From: Thioclava pacifica DSM 10166
Lineage (GTDB): Bacteria; Pseudomonadota; Alphaproteobacteria; Rhodobacterales; Rhodobacteraceae
Direction of reading: 5' to 3'
DNA length: 64,000 nucleotides
Assembly (NCBI RefSeq): GCF_000714535.1
Contig: NZ_AUND01000041.1
Coordinates: 56,719 to 120,718 of the forward strand
Within the stretch, counting starts at the first letter, position 1. Every line of letters starts with the position of its first letter. This document shows positions 27,122 to 36,334 of this stretch, one piece after another. The notes beneath the pieces were generated by a model. That model was not told where the DNA came from, made no database searches, and saw only the letters and a list, made by a program, of their open reading frames with translations. A program made the position numbers and the translations under genes.

Positions 27122-28561
27122 ATGGCGCAAAACATCCTGAGCCTGCTGCGGGACTCGGCCGAAACCTATGGCGATCGGGTCGCGATGCTCGACCCTTCGG
27201 GGCAGCCGGTTTCCTTTCGCAACTTCCAGTTGATGATCCTCTCTTTCGCTGATCGCCTCGAGACGAAAGGGGTCTCGGCTGGTCAGACCGTCGTGGTCGA
27301 TTTGCAAGACCGGATCGCAAACATGTTGCTGCGGCTTGCGGTCATGCATCTCGGGGCGACGGCGACAAATGTGCCCTACGAGGTCCTTGCAGCGAACGGC
27401 GTTTCGGAACCCGAATGGTATCTGGGAGACAGCGCGCAGGCACAAGCCAGTGGACAGACGCGCTTTATCCCGATCGATCCCAGCTGGATCGCACCGCCCC
27501 GACGAGTATTACCTCTCGTCGAGGGCGGCGCCATGATCCGCAGCACCTCGGGGACCACTGGCGTCCCGAAGCTACGGTTGATCACGGCCACGAACCAGTC
27601 GGCGCGCATCCTGCGCAGCGCCGGACACCGGGCTTGGGTCGAAGGACCGGCGCTGGTCGGTTACGCGTCGGTCTCGTCGCCGGGGACAAACCATTTCCTC
27701 CGGCTCTTTCTCGAAGGCTCCCTGCAACTTGGCATGGCCCCGACCCCGGAGGCGACACTGCACATGATGGACACGCATGGGGTGACGAAATTGCTCGCCC
27801 CCCCACATGTGTTCGAGAAGCTTTTGCGCACCGCGCGTGAAAGCGGTTTCCGGCCTTCCGGTTTGCAGCAAATCGTTCTTGGCGGCAGCGCGGTCTCACC
27901 CGAGACGGCCCGCGAGGCGGAGGCGATTTTCGGCTGCGAACTTTTCAACACCTATGGCAGCTCCGAAACGGGTTCGATCGCCCATTTTCGTCCGGCAACG
28001 CGCGAAGGAGGGAGCCGGATAATGGGCCGGATCTATTCCGATTACCCGGCCCAGCTGCGAAAGGAAGATGGACGCCTCGCCGCTCCCGGTGAAGAGGGCG
28101 AACTTCTTCTGCAGGTGGACCCGGAGATCGCTCTTCTCGACTACCCGTCGCGACAGCCGCTCGTGAATGCCGACGGATGGTTTGCGACGGGGGATGTCGG
28201 GCGCTTTTTGCCCGACGGGTCATTCGAGCTGACCAGTCGGCTCTCGGATCTTCTGAATGTCGGTGGCAACAAGTTCGCCCCAAGCCATTTCGAAGCGCTC
28301 GCGCTCGATCATGGGCATGTCGCGGAAGTGATCGCCTTCCGCGCTCCGGTCGAGAACGGCATGGACGAGATCGGCCTCGCGATAGTGGGCAAAGAAGGCT
28401 TCGCGCTCGAGGATTTCTGTCATCACATGACGCATCGGCTCGGAACCGATTTTCCGTTTCACGTTGCACTTCTACCTGAAATTCCACTCACGGCTGCCGG
28501 CAAGGCCGATCGCAAGGGGCTCACGCGCGCCTTCGTCGAATGGCGTGCCGAGACCGCCTGA
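27122..28561 (+). CDS. ANL-superfamily acyl-CoA synthetase / AMP ligase 3
   Basis: A 479-residue adenylate-forming enzyme with full motifs: A3 STSGTTGVPK, A5 YGSSETG, A7 WFATGDVG, A8 SRLSDLLNVGGNKFAPS and A10 IPLTAAGKADRKGL. AGGGGGAAG lies before ATG 27122. It runs in the same direction as the TctC receptor gene 33 bases on and the TctAB transporter after that, so these three form an operon. The likely role is CoA activation of a carboxylate imported by the Tct system; the acid itself is not identifiable. Confidence 0.88.
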   Translation: MAQNILSLLRDSAETYGDRVAMLDPSGQPVSFRNFQLMILSFADRLETKGVSAGQTVVVDLQDRIANMLLRLAVMHLGATATNVPYEVLAANGVSEPEWYLGDSAQAQASGQTRFIPIDPSWIAPPRRVLPLVEGGAMIRSTSGTTGVPKLRLITATNQSARILRSAGHRAWVEGPALVGYASVSSPGTNHFLRLFLEGSLQLGMAPTPEATLHMMDTHGVTKLLAPPHVFEKLLRTARESGFRPSGLQQIVLGGSAVSPETAREAEAIFGCELFNTYGSSETGSIAHFRPATREGGSRIMGRIYSDYPAQLRKEDGRLAAPGEEGELLLQVDPEIALLDYPSRQPLVNADGWFATGDVGRFLPDGSFELTSRLSDLLNVGGNKFAPSHFEALALDHGHVAEVIAFRAPVENGMDEIGLAIVGKEGFALEDFCHHMTHRLGTDFPFHVALLPEIPLTAAGKADRKGLTRAFVEWRAETA

Positions 28562-28594
28562 CCCCTCCCTTCCCCGCTGACACAAGGATACGAG

Positions 28595-29578
28595 ATGAAA
28601 TTTCGAAACACCCTCCTGCCGCTCGCATTCGCCTTTTCTGCGCTGGCCGGCTCCGTGGAGGCAGGCGACCGGATCACCATTCAGGTCGGGTACGGACCGG
28701 GCGGCTCATACGACACCATGGCCCGCCTGATCGCGGATCATCTCGGGCGTTACCTCGCAGGATCGCCGGATATCATCGTCGAGAACGTGCCGGGCGCGGG
28801 CAGCCTCAAGCTCGCCCGGCTGATCGAGACACGCGGCGCCGCGGATGGAAGCCAGATCGCGTCGGTGAGCAATGCGCTCGCCCTGAAACCCGTCTTCGAT
28901 CCGGATACGGAGAGCTTCGATCCGCGCAATGTGCGCTACATCGCGAGCGCCTCGAATGAATCCTCTTACTGTGTTACGCCGAAAAATTCCGGGATCAATT
29001 CAGTCGAGGATTTCATCGCTTCGAATGCGAAGGCGGGAGCGACGGGAAAGTCGAGTTCGACCTATACCTATGTCGCGGCGATCAAGAAGGCTTTCGACGG
29101 GAAATTCGACATCGTTACCGGGTTCGGCGGCGGCAATGAGATCAATCTCGCGATGGAACGCGGGGATGTACAGGTGCGCTGCGGCATCAGCGTGACCACG
29201 CTCAATCAGGCGGATACGCTGGATCGCTACCGGATCCTGGCAGAGCTTGGCACCGCAAGCCGTGGCTCCATTCAGGGAGAGCCCTTCCTCCTGGATCTGG
29301 TGAAAAACCCCGACGATCGCGCAGCGCTCTCGATTGTCTTCGCGCCGACGCGTATGCATCATCCCTACATCGTCGCGGGCGCCACGCCGGATGCCGAGGT
29401 CGCAACTCTTCGCGCCGCCTTCGATGCTCTCGCAACCGACCCGGAGTTTCTTGCGGACGCGAAGAAACGCGGGATCGTATCGACGATAACGGATGGCGCG
29501 ACAGTCGAAGCGTATATAGCGGAGTTGCTCGGTTCCGATCCGAAAATCCTGCAACGGGCCCGTGAGCTGGTCGAGTGA
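28595..29578 (+). CDS. TctC/Bug-family tricarboxylate-type periplasmic receptor
   Basis: A 327-residue solute-binding protein with a Sec signal (MKFRNTLLPLAFAFSALAGSVEA, about 23 residues). The body has Bug-family patterns: an opening GYGPGGSYDTMARLIADHL (Bug proteins usually have PFxPGGxxDxxAR here) and VENVPGAGSLKLARLIETR. The usual first-strand WP at the mature N-terminus is not seen. It binds a carboxylic acid for the downstream TctAB channel. It contains two cysteines (SYCVTPK and VRCGIS), which might form a disulfide. Operon spacing to the ligase upstream is 33 bases and to the transporter downstream 36. Confidence 0.88.
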   Translation: MKFRNTLLPLAFAFSALAGSVEAGDRITIQVGYGPGGSYDTMARLIADHLGRYLAGSPDIIVENVPGAGSLKLARLIETRGAADGSQIASVSNALALKPVFDPDTESFDPRNVRYIASASNESSYCVTPKNSGINSVEDFIASNAKAGATGKSSSTYTYVAAIKKAFDGKFDIVTGFGGGNEINLAMERGDVQVRCGISVTTLNQADTLDRYRILAELGTASRGSIQGEPFLLDLVKNPDDRAALSIVFAPTRMHHPYIVAGATPDAEVATLRAAFDALATDPEFLADAKKRGIVSTITDGATVEAYIAELLGSDPKILQRARELVE

Positions 29579-29614
29579 GGCATATGCACTTGGGCCTGCG
29601 TTAGGCGAGACGCG

Positions 29615-31522
29615 ATGGATATCCTCTGGGCGGCCTTGGGCGACATTCTCAGCCCCGGCAATTTCGGTCTGCTGCTGGGCGGGGTCGTTCTGGGCCTCGT
29701 TGTCGGCGTCATTCCGGGTATCGGGGGCCTCTTTGGCCTCACGCTCCTCGTTCCACTGACCTACACGCTCGACCCGGTCGCCGCCTTCGCACTCTTGCTT
29801 GGGATGGCCTCGGTCACGACAACGTCAGACACGATCCCGGCCGTGTTGATCGGTGTGCCCGGAACGGTGGGCTCGGCCGCCACGGTTCTGGATGGCCACG
29901 CCTTGGCCAAACAGGGGCAATCCGCACGCGCCCTCGGAGCGGCCTACTCTGCCTCGATGATTGGCGGGCTGTTCGGCGCAGTCCTTTTGTCGCTCGCTTT
30001 GCCCGTCATGCGGCCGCTCGTGCTGATGCTGAATTACGGAGATCTGCTGGCGATCACGATATTCGGGCTGACGCTGGTCGCAATGCTCTCGGGACAGGAT
30101 CAACTCAAGGGATTGCTCGCCGCCTGCCTGGGTGCATTGGTCGCCTGCGTCGGCCTTGATCCACATGCCGGGGAAGAACGCTGGACCTTCGACCTGCTCT
30201 ACCTCTGGGACGGCATTCCCGTAGCTCTCGTGTTTCTAGGTATCTTCGGGATTCCGGAACTCGCCTCGATCCTCAACCGTGGCGGCGTCAGTCAGGAGGC
30301 CGAAGGTCAGGATCGCACGCGACTGCGCCAAGGCATCGGCGACACGTTGCGAAACTGGCGTCTCGTGCTTCGCTCGGGCGGGATCGGCGCCTGTCTGGGC
30401 GCCTTGCCGGGGGTCGGCGTGACGGTGATCGAATGGATCGCATATGGCGATGCCGCGCGAAAACGCAAACCCCATGAGGCGGAGTTCGGAACAGGAAACA
30501 TCCGTGGCGTGATCGCCCCCGAGAGCGCCAATAACGCCAAGGAAGGCGGCGCTCTGCTACCCACGCTCGCCTTCGGCATTCCGGGCTCGGCCACGATGTC
30601 GATCCTCCTCGGCGCCTTCGCCCTGCACGGGATCGTGCCCGGGCCGCGCATGCTCGACGACCATGCACCGCTGGTGATCACGATGATCCTGACCATCGCA
30701 ATCGCAAACCTCGTTGCGACAGGGGCCTGCCTGGGGCTCACGCCGCTTCTCGCTCGGATCGCGAGAGTGCGGGGAACGACCTTGGTGCCGGTCGCCATGG
30801 TCTTTGTGGTCTTCGGCGCCTACCAGCTCCATAAGGATGTGATGGATCTCCTCTTCCTGCTGATCTTCGGCGCTTTGGGGATCATGTTGCGGGGGCTTGG
30901 CTGGTCACGCCCGGCTTTTGCGCTGGGCTTCGTTCTGGGCCACAACCTCGAGAGCTTCTTCTTTCTCTCCTACCAAATCTCGGGCTGGACCTGGTTGTCT
31001 CAGCCGCTGGTCGTCCTTTTTCTCGCAGTCGCAGTCGCACTTGTCGCACGACAAATCCTCAAAGGTTTTCGCGCCCGCGCAGGTCGGACCCGCGTTCCGC
31101 CAAAGCGCGCCGATCTCGCCTTCCTTATCTTGCTTGCGTTCGTCTTTGCGGCGGGATTGATAAGCCTTCGTACCCTGCCTTTCTCCGCCATGATCTTTCC
31201 GACCGCGACCTCCGCACTCGCGCTTTCGCTGAGCTTGATCTTGATCGGCCGCAGCCTGTTGTGGTGGAAAAAGCCTCGCGAAATCACGGCTTGGGCCATC
31301 GGAGGGGATATCAAGTTCATCGCCCTCGTTTGCCTCCTTTCGGCGCTTCTACTGGCCTTCGGACATCTCACTGGAACGGCAGCATTTCTTCTGATCATTG
31401 CCGCGATCTATCGCTATCGCCTGCCGCACCTCGCGGGCATCATGGTCGGCGTGCTTGCAGCACTCTGGTTCCTATTCGATCTGCTCGTGCCTCAGACATG
31501 GCCCGCCCCACTTCTTTTTTAG
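29615..31522 (+). CDS. Fused TctA-TctB tripartite tricarboxylate transporter permease
   Basis: A 635-residue inner-membrane protein. Residues 1-490 are TctA, the large permease, with GLVVGVIPGIGGLFGLTLLVP and a second GALPGVGVTVIEWIAY motif, the two inverted-repeat signature loops of this family. After a basic linker (about 485-500, RAGRTRVPPKR), residues 500-635 form four membrane segments resembling TctB, the small subunit normally made by a separate gene. So one polypeptide carries both membrane subunits, with TctC supplied by the gene upstream. It would import a carboxylate using the proton or sodium gradient. A stable hairpin overlaps the stop codon. Confidence 0.88.
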   Translation: MDILWAALGDILSPGNFGLLLGGVVLGLVVGVIPGIGGLFGLTLLVPLTYTLDPVAAFALLLGMASVTTTSDTIPAVLIGVPGTVGSAATVLDGHALAKQGQSARALGAAYSASMIGGLFGAVLLSLALPVMRPLVLMLNYGDLLAITIFGLTLVAMLSGQDQLKGLLAACLGALVACVGLDPHAGEERWTFDLLYLWDGIPVALVFLGIFGIPELASILNRGGVSQEAEGQDRTRLRQGIGDTLRNWRLVLRSGGIGACLGALPGVGVTVIEWIAYGDAARKRKPHEAEFGTGNIRGVIAPESANNAKEGGALLPTLAFGIPGSATMSILLGAFALHGIVPGPRMLDDHAPLVITMILTIAIANLVATGACLGLTPLLARIARVRGTTLVPVAMVFVVFGAYQLHKDVMDLLFLLIFGALGIMLRGLGWSRPAFALGFVLGHNLESFFFLSYQISGWTWLSQPLVVLFLAVAVALVARQILKGFRARAGRTRVPPKRADLAFLILLAFVFAAGLISLRTLPFSAMIFPTATSALALSLSLILIGRSLLWWKKPREITAWAIGGDIKFIALVCLLSALLLAFGHLTGTAAFLLIIAAIYRYRLPHLAGIMVGVLAALWFLFDLLVPQTWPAPLLF

Positions 31523-31531
31523 TGGCGGGCC
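31500..31531 (+). terminator. Hairpin overlapping the TctAB stop codon
   Basis: GGCCCGCC (31500-31507) pairs with GGCGGGCC (31524-31531), with ACT/AGT extending the stem past a CC bulge. The loop contains TCTTTTTT. It covers the stop codon and could terminate or protect the operon mRNA. Confidence 0.5.
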
Positions 31532-31704
31532 TCATAACTGGAAAAGGACGCTTTCGGCGGGAACGCGACGGAAAAGTCTGGTCCAGCCACCCCTCACAAA
31601 GCCCCTTTCAGGCAACGCCGGCAGCGTCTGGAAATCGGGTGTCTCATCGGTCGTCGACAATTCACTTCCACCGCGAGTTCTTTGGCTGCGCGCGGCTCAC
31701 GGGC

Positions 31705-32652
31705 CTAAAACCGCTCCAATCTGCATTGCGCGAACAAGGCCTCGGCCCCGGACCTGTCGAGCAGCGCGGTTCCCTCCGTACCGACAGTCGCGGCGGCGGC
31801 TGCCACGCCCCATCTCAGCGCCTCCTCTGGCGCCTTTCCCTGCGCGAGCGAAAAGGTGAAGGCCCCGACCAGCGCATCCCCTGCGCCGATCTTGCTGCGC
31901 ACCGGCACTTGCGGGGCGTGGCAGAAAAACTTCTCGCCATTGGCGACCATCGCGGAGCCCTGCGCGCCGTGCCCGGAGATCACGATACGCGCGACGCCGC
32001 GTTCAACGAGCCCCTCGCAAAAGGCCAGATTGTCAGCAACCGAGCGCATCGAACAGCCCAGCGCCTTTTCCATCTCGCTTCGGTCAAGCCGCAGAACATC
32101 CAACGGCGCCGTCGGGGACGATATCAAGTGTAACAGCGGCGCCTTGGAGGTATCGACAATCAGTCGTGCATTGTTTTGCGACACAACAGCCTGCACCTTT
32201 TGCGCAAAGTCCTCGGGAAGGCCTTTTGCGGCGCCCCCGCTGAGCACGACAAAACCATTCTTGGGAACCACCTCCGATATCCGTTCGAGGATCATGGCTG
32301 CTTCGCTCTCGCTCACCCGCCCGCCGGGCAGGGTAAATCGAAACTGTTCGCCTGAAGCCCCGTCGGTGACCGCAAGGCTGTATCCTGTTTCGCCAGCCAC
32401 CCGGCATGCCTCGACCGGCACGCCCTCCGCCGCCAGCAGTGCCAGAAGGCGATCGCCCATCGCGCCCCCAACCACGACAAAGGCCCGCACATCTCCGCCA
32501 AGCCTCGAGATCGCGCGCGCGACATTGACCCCACCACCACCCGGATCGACCCGCGGCTCCGAGCAATAGAGCTTCGGCCCTGCCTCGACATGATCCGTGG
32601 AAGTCGCAAAATCGACAGCCGGTTTGAGGGTGATCGTCAGAATGTCCGGCAC
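31705..32652 (-). CDS. PfkB-family carbohydrate kinase, 1-phosphofructokinase type
   Basis: A 315-residue sugar-phosphate kinase. The N-terminal TITLKPAVDFATSTDHVEAG and GGGGVNVARAISRLGG (substrate-binding PfkB signature 1), and C-terminal KIGAGDALVGAFTFSLAQG (signature 2 with catalytic Asp) are clear. It matches the 1-phosphofructokinase/tagatose-6-phosphate kinase (FruK/LacC/PfkB) subgroup. It stands alone: no fru PTS genes lie near, and 297 bases without a gene separate it from the next unit upstream. It may act as a minor 6-phosphofructokinase; which sugar phosphate it uses is not visible. Confidence 0.87.
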   Translation of the reverse strand: MPDILTITLKPAVDFATSTDHVEAGPKLYCSEPRVDPGGGGVNVARAISRLGGDVRAFVVVGGAMGDRLLALLAAEGVPVEACRVAGETGYSLAVTDGASGEQFRFTLPGGRVSESEAAMILERISEVVPKNGFVVLSGGAAKGLPEDFAQKVQAVVSQNNARLIVDTSKAPLLHLISSPTAPLDVLRLDRSEMEKALGCSMRSVADNLAFCEGLVERGVARIVISGHGAQGSAMVANGEKFFCHAPQVPVRSKIGAGDALVGAFTFSLAQGKAPEEALRWGVAAAAATVGTEGTALLDRSGAEALFAQCRLERF

Positions 32653-32949
32653 GGCCCCTCCCCCCGTTGCAGATGACGGTGACGATGCGGGGAATCCCGA
32701 CCGGCATGACGTTCGTTCATTCCGGCGCCCCTATCCGCCCTATGATTGCCCGGCGCACAGCGGACCCGCAAGGTTTTCAGCCTAGCCGTGATTTTCGAAA
32801 CGACGGCTGCGGCAAATCATGCGCGCCGACCTGCCGCCGACAAAGTCACACACCTTGTCCGACAAAACGAAATGCCGCGAAGCACTCCGAACGGGCGAAG
32901 CTGCGCTGAAATCGACCTATGTCGTGAGCGAAGACCGTCGCCTCTGATT

Positions 32950-33678
32950 TCACGCCTGCTTCTTGCGTAGCCAATCCGTAATGAGTTCGCGCAGGTGCTC
33001 CCCCGAGAACGAGGGGAAATGCCCACCATGAACGACGCGCACCGGCAATCGCAGAAGACGCTCCATGGACCGAATGTAATCGGCGGCATCGGCGTGATAA
33101 GTGTCCTCGATGAGCGGTCCGTCATAGACGATGTCACCCGAGATCAGGATACCGGTCGCCGCTTCCCAGAGCGCGATGCCGCCGGGGCTATGGCCGGGCG
33201 TGTGGATCACCTCGAAATGCCTATCCCCGAGGTCAATGATATCGCCATCGACGAGCAACCGTGTCGCGGGCGCCCCTTTCACTGCATAGGTCGTCGAGCT
33301 GTAAGGCACGTCAGGAAGCGCGTCGAAGATGTCGTCGGTGACATAGGGATCGGCCAACGTGCTCGCGCGCGTCGGACGCGCCAGAATCTCGGCCTCCGCC
33401 TCGTGGCAAAGCCTGCAGGGAAATTCGTGGTGACAGCCGATGTGATCGAAATGGGTATGGCTCGCCACCGCGTCGAGCGGACGCTCACTCACCAGAGGGA
33501 CCCATTCGCGCAGCGACACAACGCCCATGCCGCTATCGACCATCAGATCACGATCGCGCCCGCGCGCATGCCAGATGTTGCAGCGGTAAAATTCCTGAAT
33601 CCACGGCTCGTCGATCCAGGTGATCCCATCGCCAACGCGGCGCTGGCGATACCAATCCTTCGGCGGGATACGGTTCAT
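32950..33678 (-). CDS. Metallo-beta-lactamase-fold hydrolase
   Basis: A 242-residue MBL-fold enzyme with the metal motif SHTHFDHIG (about 88-96), a downstream TPGHSPGG histidine (about 170), GDIVYDGP aspartate and a late VHGGHFPSFSG histidine, so both zinc sites look complete. The start at 33678 has GGAGGACG upstream and overlaps the ABC ATPase stop (ATGA). It is the last gene of the second importer operon, which suggests it hydrolyses the imported molecule or its product (lactone, thioester or phosphoester are the class options). A longer frame to 33903 lies in the ATPase gene and is not used. Confidence 0.87.
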   Translation of the reverse strand: MNRIPPKDWYRQRRVGDGITWIDEPWIQEFYRCNIWHARGRDRDLMVDSGMGVVSLREWVPLVSERPLDAVASHTHFDHIGCHHEFPCRLCHEAEAEILARPTRASTLADPYVTDDIFDALPDVPYSSTTYAVKGAPATRLLVDGDIIDLGDRHFEVIHTPGHSPGGIALWEAATGILISGDIVYDGPLIEDTYHADAADYIRSMERLLRLPVRVVHGGHFPSFSGEHLRELITDWLRKKQA

Positions 33679-34700
33679 CAAACGTCCTCCGAGAGCAGCA
33701 CCGGATCTCGCCCGAACAGCTCGACCTCCGCCCCCGGCGCGGGATGCGCGCCCTGAGGCAGATTCACCGTCAGGGTGAGATCGGGCGCCTTGAGCGGCAC
33801 GAAATGACAGCGGTGATGGGTTCCGAAGAATGCAACTTCTTGCAGCCGGGCGCGCCCCATACTGAAGCTGCCATCGAAGCCGATATTCTCCGGTCTCAGG
33901 CACAAGAGACCTTCGCCGAGATCGAACGGGAGCGGGCCGAGCGGCGAGATCGAAGTCCCGCCTTCGCGACGCACCGGAATACGGTTCATCTCTCCCATGA
34001 AATCGGCAGAAAACAGCGTCCGCGGGCGAAGGTAGACATCCTCGGGCGTTCCGAAATGTTCGATATGGCCGCGGTTCATGACCACGATCCGATCGGCGAT
34101 CGCCATCGCCTCCTCCTGATCATGGGTCACATGGATGAAGGTGGTGCCGACCTTGCGCTGGATATTCTTGAGTTCGTCCTGCATCTGGCGGCGCAGCTTC
34201 AGATCGAGCGCGCCGAGAGGCTCGTCGAGCAAGAGCACATCCGGCTCCACCGCAAGCGCCCGGGCAAGTGCCACCCGCTGTCGCTGTCCGCCCGAAAGCG
34301 CGTGCGGTTTGCGCGCGGCAAACGCTGCAAGCCCGACCATCTCGAGCATCTCGAGCGCCCGGTCATGACGCGCCTTGCGCCCGACGCCGCGCATTCTCAG
34401 GCCAAAGGCGACATTGTCGCGCAGGTTCATATGCGGAAAAAGTGCATAGTCCTGAAACATCGTGGTGGTCGGGCGATCCTTGGGGGCGACACGGGTCATA
34501 TCACGGCCGCCAATCAGGACCTCGCCTTCTGACGGCGTCAGAAAGCCACCGATGATGGACAGAAGCGTGGTCTTGCCGCAGCCCGAAGGCCCGAGAAGTA
34601 CGATGAATTCACCCGCAGCGATCTCGAGATCAATTCCCTCGAGCGCCGTGAAACTCTGGAACCTGTGACTGACGGAACGGATCTGCACCTCGGCGGTCAT
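33678..34700 (-). CDS. ABC importer ATP-binding protein, PotA type (second system)
   Basis: A 340-residue ATPase with Walker [15 protein letters not shown]-loop MFQDYALFPH, signature [19 protein letters not shown], Walker [17 protein letters not shown] and H-loop HVTHDQEEAM. The C-terminal about 100 residues form a TOBE-type domain. It overlaps the permease upstream and the MBL gene downstream by ATGA each, so the operon is translationally coupled. Confidence 0.92.
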   Translation of the reverse strand: MTAEVQIRSVSHRFQSFTALEGIDLEIAAGEFIVLLGPSGCGKTTLLSIIGGFLTPSEGEVLIGGRDMTRVAPKDRPTTTMFQDYALFPHMNLRDNVAFGLRMRGVGRKARHDRALEMLEMVGLAAFAARKPHALSGGQRQRVALARALAVEPDVLLLDEPLGALDLKLRRQMQDELKNIQRKVGTTFIHVTHDQEEAMAIADRIVVMNRGHIEHFGTPEDVYLRPRTLFSADFMGEMNRIPVRREGGTSISPLGPLPFDLGEGLLCLRPENIGFDGSFSMGRARLQEVAFFGTHHRCHFVPLKAPDLTLTVNLPQGAHPAPGAEVELFGRDPVLLSEDV

Positions 34701-35467
34701 TTGGACCCCTTTCGGAAAAGCGTAAGCTCAAGCGTCACGACGACAGCGACAGAGACAAGGAACACGAGCGAGCCCACCGCGTTCGTCGCGGGCGAAAGGC
34801 CGGAACGCAGCATTGACCAGATCTCGACAGGCAGCGTCACGTCGAAGCGCGTGAGAAGGAAGGCGATGATGAACTCATCCCAACTGAAGGTGAACGACAG
34901 GAAGAAAGCAGCAGCGAGCGACGGGGCAAGCATTGGTGCCGCGACATGCCAGAGCACCTGCCACTCGCGCGCGCCGAGATCGCGTGCAGCCTGAAGCGCG
35001 CTTTTCTGGTGCTCCCCGATCGCGGCGTAGAGGATCGCGAAGCAAAGCGGCAGGTTGATCACGACATGACCGATCCCGGTTGCCAGAAGCGAAGGCCGGA
35101 TGCCCACCTGATTGAACATCTGCAAAAGCCCCAGGCCGATGATCAGGTAGCTAACCGTCATCGGTGCGATCAGCAGTCCGCGCATCAGCGCGCTGCCCGG
35201 CAGGGCCGCCCGAGCCAATCCAGACGCAGCTAGAAACCCCAAGGTGACGGCCACGAGCGACGACAGGATGGCGACCATCATCGAATTGACGAGCGCGTCC
35301 ATCAGGTCGCGATCCCCGAGGATCTTGGCATACCATTTCAGCGTCGCGCCCTTGAAAGGCGGAACGGGCAACCGGCCGTCCTGAAACGAAAAGATGACCA
35401 ACACGACGACGGGAAGCAGGATGAAGGTGAAGATCGCGCCGAGATAGACCCAGGAGAGCGTGCGCAT
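34697..35467 (-). CDS. ABC importer permease, PotC type (second system)
   Basis: A 256-residue inner-membrane protein with about six membrane segments and an EAA loop LQAARDLGAREWQVLWHVAAP (about 150-170). The ATG at 35467 shares its A with the previous gene's TGA stop, a tightly coupled arrangement; the longer frame to 35500 is just read-through of the upstream gene's region. It forms the second half of the channel with the PotB-type gene. Confidence 0.9.
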   Translation of the reverse strand: MRTLSWVYLGAIFTFILLPVVVLVIFSFQDGRLPVPPFKGATLKWYAKILGDRDLMDALVNSMMVAILSSLVAVTLGFLAASGLARAALPGSALMRGLLIAPMTVSYLIIGLGLLQMFNQVGIRPSLLATGIGHVVINLPLCFAILYAAIGEHQKSALQAARDLGAREWQVLWHVAAPMLAPSLAAAFFLSFTFSWDEFIIAFLLTRFDVTLPVEIWSMLRSGLSPATNAVGSLVFLVSVAVVVTLELTLFRKGSK

Positions 35468-36321
35468 CAGACCCGCTCCATCTTGAGCCAGCGTGCGCAA
35501 GCGAGATAGGCAAGCGTCACGATCAGCATCAGAACCAGTGAGAGAGCGGAAGCCATCGGATAATCGCCGCGCCGCCCGAGTTGCAGCATGATGAGCTGCG
35601 GCAGGGTCAGCTCGTTATTGCCGCCAAGGATCTGCGGAGTGATGTAATCGCCGATGCACAGCACAAACGTCAGGAACGCCCCCGTCACGACCCCGGGCAA
35701 CGTAAGCGGCAGGATCACCAGGCGGATCACCTGCCATCGCGAAGCGCCCAGATCCTCGGCCGCGCGCGCATAATTCGGCGAGAGTTGCACCAGATTGGAA
35801 TAGATGGTCAGCGTCAGCAGCATCACGAAGAAATGGACGAAGCCAGTCACGGTCGCGCTGCGCGTGGCCATGATCTGCACCGGCTCGGAAAGCATGCCGA
35901 GACCGACGAGGGCATTCATCACGACCCCCTTCTCTCCCAGCACGAGCGCCCAGGAATAGGACCGCACGACATAGGAGGTCCAGAACGGCAGGACCGCGAG
36001 CAGCAGCGCCAGCCGCCGCCAGCGTACCGGGACGCGAGTGGCAATGATCCAGGCGAGCGGCCAGGCGAGCGCCACTGAAATGACCGTGACCAGCACCGTG
36101 ATTTCGAGCGAGACTGCGATCCCTTTGAGCAGCGACGCTTCGGTGAAGATCTTCGCGTAGTTTCGCAAGTCCGGCCCCGAAACCACGGAGCGTCCTTCAA
36201 GATGCGACAGGCTCATCAGCGCCATCGCGAGGAAGGGAAGGACGAAGAAGATCAGAGTCCACAAGAGTGCGGGAGCGACGAGTGTCGCTCCCTGACGTTT
36301 CTCGATCCGTTCGATGCTCAT
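35467..36321 (-). CDS. ABC importer permease, PotB type (second system)
   Basis: A 284-residue inner-membrane permease: an N-terminal amphipathic stretch, six membrane segments, and the EAA loop YARAAEDLGASRWQVIRLVI (about 187-206). ATG 36321 is chosen because upstream residues in the open frame are Arg-rich, with no membrane character. It lies 13 bases after the receptor gene stop. Confidence 0.9.
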   Translation of the reverse strand: MSIERIEKRQGATLVAPALLWTLIFFVLPFLAMALMSLSHLEGRSVVSGPDLRNYAKIFTEASLLKGIAVSLEITVLVTVISVALAWPLAWIIATRVPVRWRRLALLLAVLPFWTSYVVRSYSWALVLGEKGVVMNALVGLGMLSEPVQIMATRSATVTGFVHFFVMLLTLTIYSNLVQLSPNYARAAEDLGASRWQVIRLVILPLTLPGVVTGAFLTFVLCIGDYITPQILGGNNELTLPQLIMLQLGRRGDYPMASALSLVLMLIVTLAYLACARWLKMERV

Positions 36322-36334
36322 GCGCGCACCGTCC

